NCBI GenBank assembly: GCA_035459965.1
Contig: DATHXC010000009.1
Span: 62,001 to 126,000 of the forward strand
Reading direction: 5' to 3'
Length of the DNA: 64,000 nucleotides
Source: DATHXC01 sp035459965
Lineage (GTDB): Bacteria > Pseudomonadota > Gammaproteobacteria > Burkholderiales > Methylophilaceae
Of the stretch, positions 61,147 through 64,000 are shown piece by piece. The notes beneath the pieces are model-generated. The model saw nothing but the letters and a program-made list of their open reading frames with translations. It was not told the DNA's origin and searched no databases. Each line of letters starts with the position of its first letter. The first letter of the stretch is position 1. Position numbers and translations under genes: made by a program.

Positions 61147-61476
61147 TATTAGAAGTAGATGATTATAGTAAGAATGGTAGATTGCTTTATTATTCTGCCA
61201 GGCAGTAACTCAGATTAATTGTTAATTCAGAGTAAGTTTTTGGTGTGATTTGCAATAAGTTATACGGTGGATAGCCTGTGGGAGAAAATGCGGTTTAGGC
61301 GCGATTTTGAAAAAGCGCTAAAATAGCCAACATTTTATCCACAGTAGTTTCTAAGGTTATACTAGGTTTATTTTTTAGTTATACTGTTGATTAATATATA
61401 GAATTAATTTAATCAACAGCTTTTATCATCATTACTATTGTTATTAATTGTATTTATTATTTAGGTTCTTAAAGAG
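61147..61476. other. dnaA-dnaN intergenic region (best oriC candidate)
   Basis: 330 nt with no gene. One perfect DnaA box TTATCCACA at 61335-61343 and a degenerate GGTGGATAG at 61266-61274. Immediately downstream is a very AT-rich tract (61344-61470) suitable as an unwinding element. It contains an 11-bp inverted repeat, CTGTTGATTAA (61384-61394) with TTAATCAACAG (61409-61419). Confidence 0.6.
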
Positions 61477-62580
61477 ATGAACATCAAAATAAATCGTGAC
61501 ACCCTTCTTAAACCACTTTCATCCGTCAGCGGTATCGTGGAAAGACGTCACACATTACCCATACTTTCAAATCTGCTATTAGAAGCAAAAGATGAAAAGA
61601 TCGTATTAACCGCAACAGATCTGGAGATGCAAATCTCTTTATCGGTACATACCGCAATAGGTGGCGAGTTATCGACCACCATATCTGCTAAAAAGCTTTT
61701 GGATATCTGTCGTGCTTTACCAGAAAACACAGAAATCAACATGGCGACCACTGATAGCCGTGTTCAAGTAAAAGCAGGCAAGAGTAAATTCAACCTGCAA
61801 ACCTTACCGGCAGCTGATTATCCGGTGATGACCAAATCTGCAGGTAGTGCCAGTGCTACTATCAATATTGGCCAGGGCACATTAAAGCGCCTGTTCAAAC
61901 AAGTTGAATTCGCCATGGCACAACAGGATATCCGTTATTACCTGAATGGCCTGTTGTTCGAAGTGAGTGCAAATCGCCTGAATGTAGTGGGTACAGATGG
62001 CCATCGCTTGAGTTTTACTTCTACCGAGCTCAGCCAGAATTACGAAAAGCAGGAAATCATATTGCCGCGTAAAACGGTGATTGAGCTGATTAAGCTGCTG
62101 GATGAAAGCGACGAAGAAGTCACCATTGAAATCACAAGCGGCCAGGTGAATTTCTCTTTCGGTGATATCCGATTGATTTCAAAAGTAATTGATGGAAAAT
62201 TCCCGGATTACACACGTGTAATTCCAGTAGGCCACCAGAATAACTTCACTGTAGATCGCATGACTATCCTGCTTTCCATGCAGCGCGCATCTATCCTGTC
62301 TAATGAAAAGTATCGTGGTATCCGTTTGGTCCTGGGCCAGAATAGCCTGCGCCTGATTAGCACCAACAGCGAGCAGGAAGAAGCAGAAGAAGAACTGGAA
62401 ATTAACTACGTGGGCGATCCGTTGGATATTGGCTTCAATGTCACTTACATGATCGATGTGTTGAATAACGTGAATAGCGACAATATCGTATTCTCGTTTG
62501 CCGATGCCAATAGTAGCTGCCTGGTTACCGTGCCGAATGACAACAACTACAAGTATGTAGTGATGCCAATGCGCATTTAG
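61477..62580 (+). CDS. dnaN: DNA polymerase III beta sliding clamp
   Basis: 367 residues, three clamp domains. Conserved starts LKPLSSVSGIVERRHTLPIL, DGHRLSFTS and the terminal CLVTVPNDNNYKYVVMPMRI. It forms a ring that tethers polymerases to DNA. Confidence 0.98.
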   Translation: MNIKINRDTLLKPLSSVSGIVERRHTLPILSNLLLEAKDEKIVLTATDLEMQISLSVHTAIGGELSTTISAKKLLDICRALPENTEINMATTDSRVQVKAGKSKFNLQTLPAADYPVMTKSAGSASATINIGQGTLKRLFKQVEFAMAQQDIRYYLNGLLFEVSANRLNVVGTDGHRLSFTSTELSQNYEKQEIILPRKTVIELIKLLDESDEEVTIEITSGQVNFSFGDIRLISKVIDGKFPDYTRVIPVGHQNNFTVDRMTILLSMQRASILSNEKYRGIRLVLGQNSLRLISTNSEQEEAEEELEINYVGDPLDIGFNVTYMIDVLNNVNSDNIVFSFADANSSCLVTVPNDNNYKYVVMPMRI

Positions 62581-62623
62581 CCTGCATGATTTAAAGATTT
62601 ATAGCATAAAGCATTAAAAGTAA

Positions 62624-62639
62624 TGTTTCACGTGAAACG
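62624..62639. promoter_or_regulatory. parS site (one mismatch)
   Basis: TGTTTCACGTGAAACG differs from the parS consensus only at the last base. It lies between dnaN and gyrB. Confidence 0.9.
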
Positions 62640-62676
62640 CGAACTTAAAAATTAATACAAAACTTAAGACAAAATT

Positions 62677-64000
62677 ATGACCCAGCAAGACAAAAAGCCA
62701 GATAACAACGATTACGATTCATCAAGCATTACCATCCTGGAAGGCCTCGATGCCGTGCGTAAGCGCCCGGGCATGTACATCGGCGATACTTCTGATGGTA
62801 GCGGCTTGCACCACATGGTGTTCGAGGTGGTGGATAACGCGATTGACGAAGCCTTGGCTGGGCATTGCGATGATATCAAGATCATCATCCACCCTGATAA
62901 CTCCATCAGCGTTGCCGATAACGGTCGCGGCATTCCGGTAGATATCAAGCAGGATGACAAAAATGACATCAAGCGCTCTGCAGCTGAAATCGTAATGACA
63001 GAGCTGCACGCAGGCGGCAAGTTCGACCAGAACTCCTATAAGGTGTCTGGCGGCCTGCATGGTGTGGGTGTATCAGTAGTAAATGCCTTGTCTGATTGGC
63101 TGCGCCTACGTATCGCGCGTGGCGGCAAAATGTACCAGATGGAATTCAAGCGCGGCGTGCCGGTGTCGCCATTGGCGGAAACCGGTGTAACCGATCGTAA
63201 GGGTACCGAAGTGCACTTTTTCCCCTCTATCGAAACCTTCGCCCTGATCGAATTCCACTTTGATATTCTGGCCAAGCGTCTGCGTGAACTGTCATTCCTC
63301 AATAATGGCGTCAAGATCGAGTTGATAGACCAGCGCCCAAACGGAAAAACAGAAAACTTTGCCTACTCAGGCGGAGTGCGCGGCTTTGTGGAATACATGA
63401 ACCGCAGCAAGTCTGTGCTGCACCCAAAACCATTCTATGCCGTCGGCGAAAAAGACGGCATGACCATCGAAGTCTCCATGCAATGGAACGACTCCTATAG
63501 CGAAACCGTACAGTGTTTCACCAACAACATTCCGCAGCGCGATGGCGGTACCCACTTAACCGGCCTGCGCACCGCCATGACCCGCACGCTCAATAACTAT
63601 ATTGAGCAGAACGAGCTGGCGAAAAAAGCTAAGATCGAAACCAGCGGCGACGACATGCGTGAAGGCCTGATGTGCGTGCTTTCAGTCAAGGTACCAGAGC
63701 CCAAGTTCTCATCCCAAACCAAGGATAAACTGGTTTCAGGTGAAGTCCAGCCCGTAGTGCAAGAGGTGGTATCAGCTAAGCTTGCCGAATTCCTGCTGGA
63801 AAACCCGATAGACGCCAAAGTGATCTGCAACAAGATTATTGATGCCGCACGTGCTCGTGACGCTGCGCGTAAAGCCCGTGAAATGACACGCCGTAAAGGC
63901 GCCATGGACACCATGGGCCTTCCCGGCAAGCTGGCCGATTGCCAGGAACGTGATCCCGCTAAGTGCGAAATCTACCTGGTCGAGGGTGACTCAGCCGGCG
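62677..64000 (+). CDS. gyrB: DNA gyrase subunit B (partial, 3' end outside window)
   Basis: ATG at 62677; 441 codons to the window edge with no stop. GHKL ATPase motifs: VFEVVDNAIDEALAGH, VADNGRGIPVD, VSGGLHGVGVSVVNAL. The Toprim domain begins at the edge with LVEGDSAG. Introduces negative supercoils with GyrA. Confidence 0.97.
   Translation, partial: MTQQDKKPDNNDYDSSSITILEGLDAVRKRPGMYIGDTSDGSGLHHMVFEVVDNAIDEALAGHCDDIKIIIHPDNSISVADNGRGIPVDIKQDDKNDIKRSAAEIVMTELHAGGKFDQNSYKVSGGLHGVGVSVVNALSDWLRLRIARGGKMYQMEFKRGVPVSPLAETGVTDRKGTEVHFFPSIETFALIEFHFDILAKRLRELSFLNNGVKIELIDQRPNGKTENFAYSGGVRGFVEYMNRSKSVLHPKPFYAVGEKDGMTIEVSMQWNDSYSETVQCFTNNIPQRDGGTHLTGLRTAMTRTLNNYIEQNELAKKAKIETSGDDMREGLMCVLSVKVPEPKFSSQTKDKLVSGEVQPVVQEVVSAKLAEFLLENPIDAKVICNKIIDAARARDAARKAREMTRRKGAMDTMGLPGKLADCQERDPAKCEIYLVEGDSAG

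Noticed and set aside
1..64000. CRISPR arrays, insertion sequences or large dispersed repeats
   Set aside because: No regularly spaced direct repeats, transposase frames or long duplicated segments were seen on reading the window.

Overview
The window is a stretch of chromosome from a betaproteobacterium, most probably a methylotroph of the Methylophilaceae (Methylotenera/Methylophilus type). This is inferred from protein family content and gene order; no 16S gene is present. The pointers are N-methylglutamate/sarcosine dehydrogenase-type genes at the left edge, a rubredoxin gene divergent from thiD-thiE-hemL, gltB-gltD followed by hemE, a pqiA-pqiA-pqiB-pqiC operon, and the order gyrB-dnaN-dnaA-rpmH-rnpA-yidD-yidC-mnmE ... 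mnmG-rsmG-parA-parB-atpIBEFHAGDC-glmU-glmS at the right, which is the origin-proximal block. No insertion sequence, prophage, CRISPR array or rRNA operon was seen.

Layout. 1-4.1 kb: methylated-amine oxidation genes (mgdA-mgdB-mgdC, minus strand, mgdC cut by the window edge), a divergent XRE-cupin regulator and a GNAT acetyltransferase. A long perfect inverted repeat lies in the mgdA leader. 4.1-11.2 kb: housekeeping genes (mltA, apaG, thiG, thiS, tRNA-Gly(CCC), an exported protein, rubredoxin, thiD, thiE, hemL). 11.2-17.0 kb: an accessory stress/envelope island with a receiver-only protein, a NarL/LuxR-type response regulator, a CHASE3 histidine kinase and small proteins (ferritin-like, YqjE-like, DUF883, DUF1328, entericidin-like, an EF-hand/BON protein). 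Several members carry strong Shine-Dalgarno sequences, and several promoters carry related imperfect TGTARG-N6-CYTACA-like sites.

17.0-36.4 kb: nitrogen assimilation and general metabolism. gltBD has a candidate sigma-54 promoter and a leader with two hairpins. It is followed by hemE, two unknown exported or membrane proteins, priA, argS, a SPOR protein, dsbA, an SDR oxidoreductase, and a pqi transport operon in which PqiA is split into two genes. 36.4-42.3 kb: ettA (with a short remnant of a second ettA 3' end next to it), an exported protein, glmS, and glmU with an acidic linker insertion.

42.3-64 kb: the replication-origin region. The complete F1Fo ATP synthase operon, parAB, rsmG and mnmG run leftward, as do mnmE-yidC-yidD-rnpA-rpmH. 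dnaA, dnaN and gyrB (cut by the right edge) run rightward. Two intergenic regions flanking dnaA each have one perfect DnaA box. Three parS-type sites lie at 54.09, 55.22 and 62.62 kb; the perfect one is inside the coding sequence of a cytochrome b that, with a small DUF1924 cytochrome c, sits between mnmG and mnmE. The most interesting items are the NarL-type stress regulon, the parS-in-gene arrangement, the gltBD leader and the mgdA leader hairpin.
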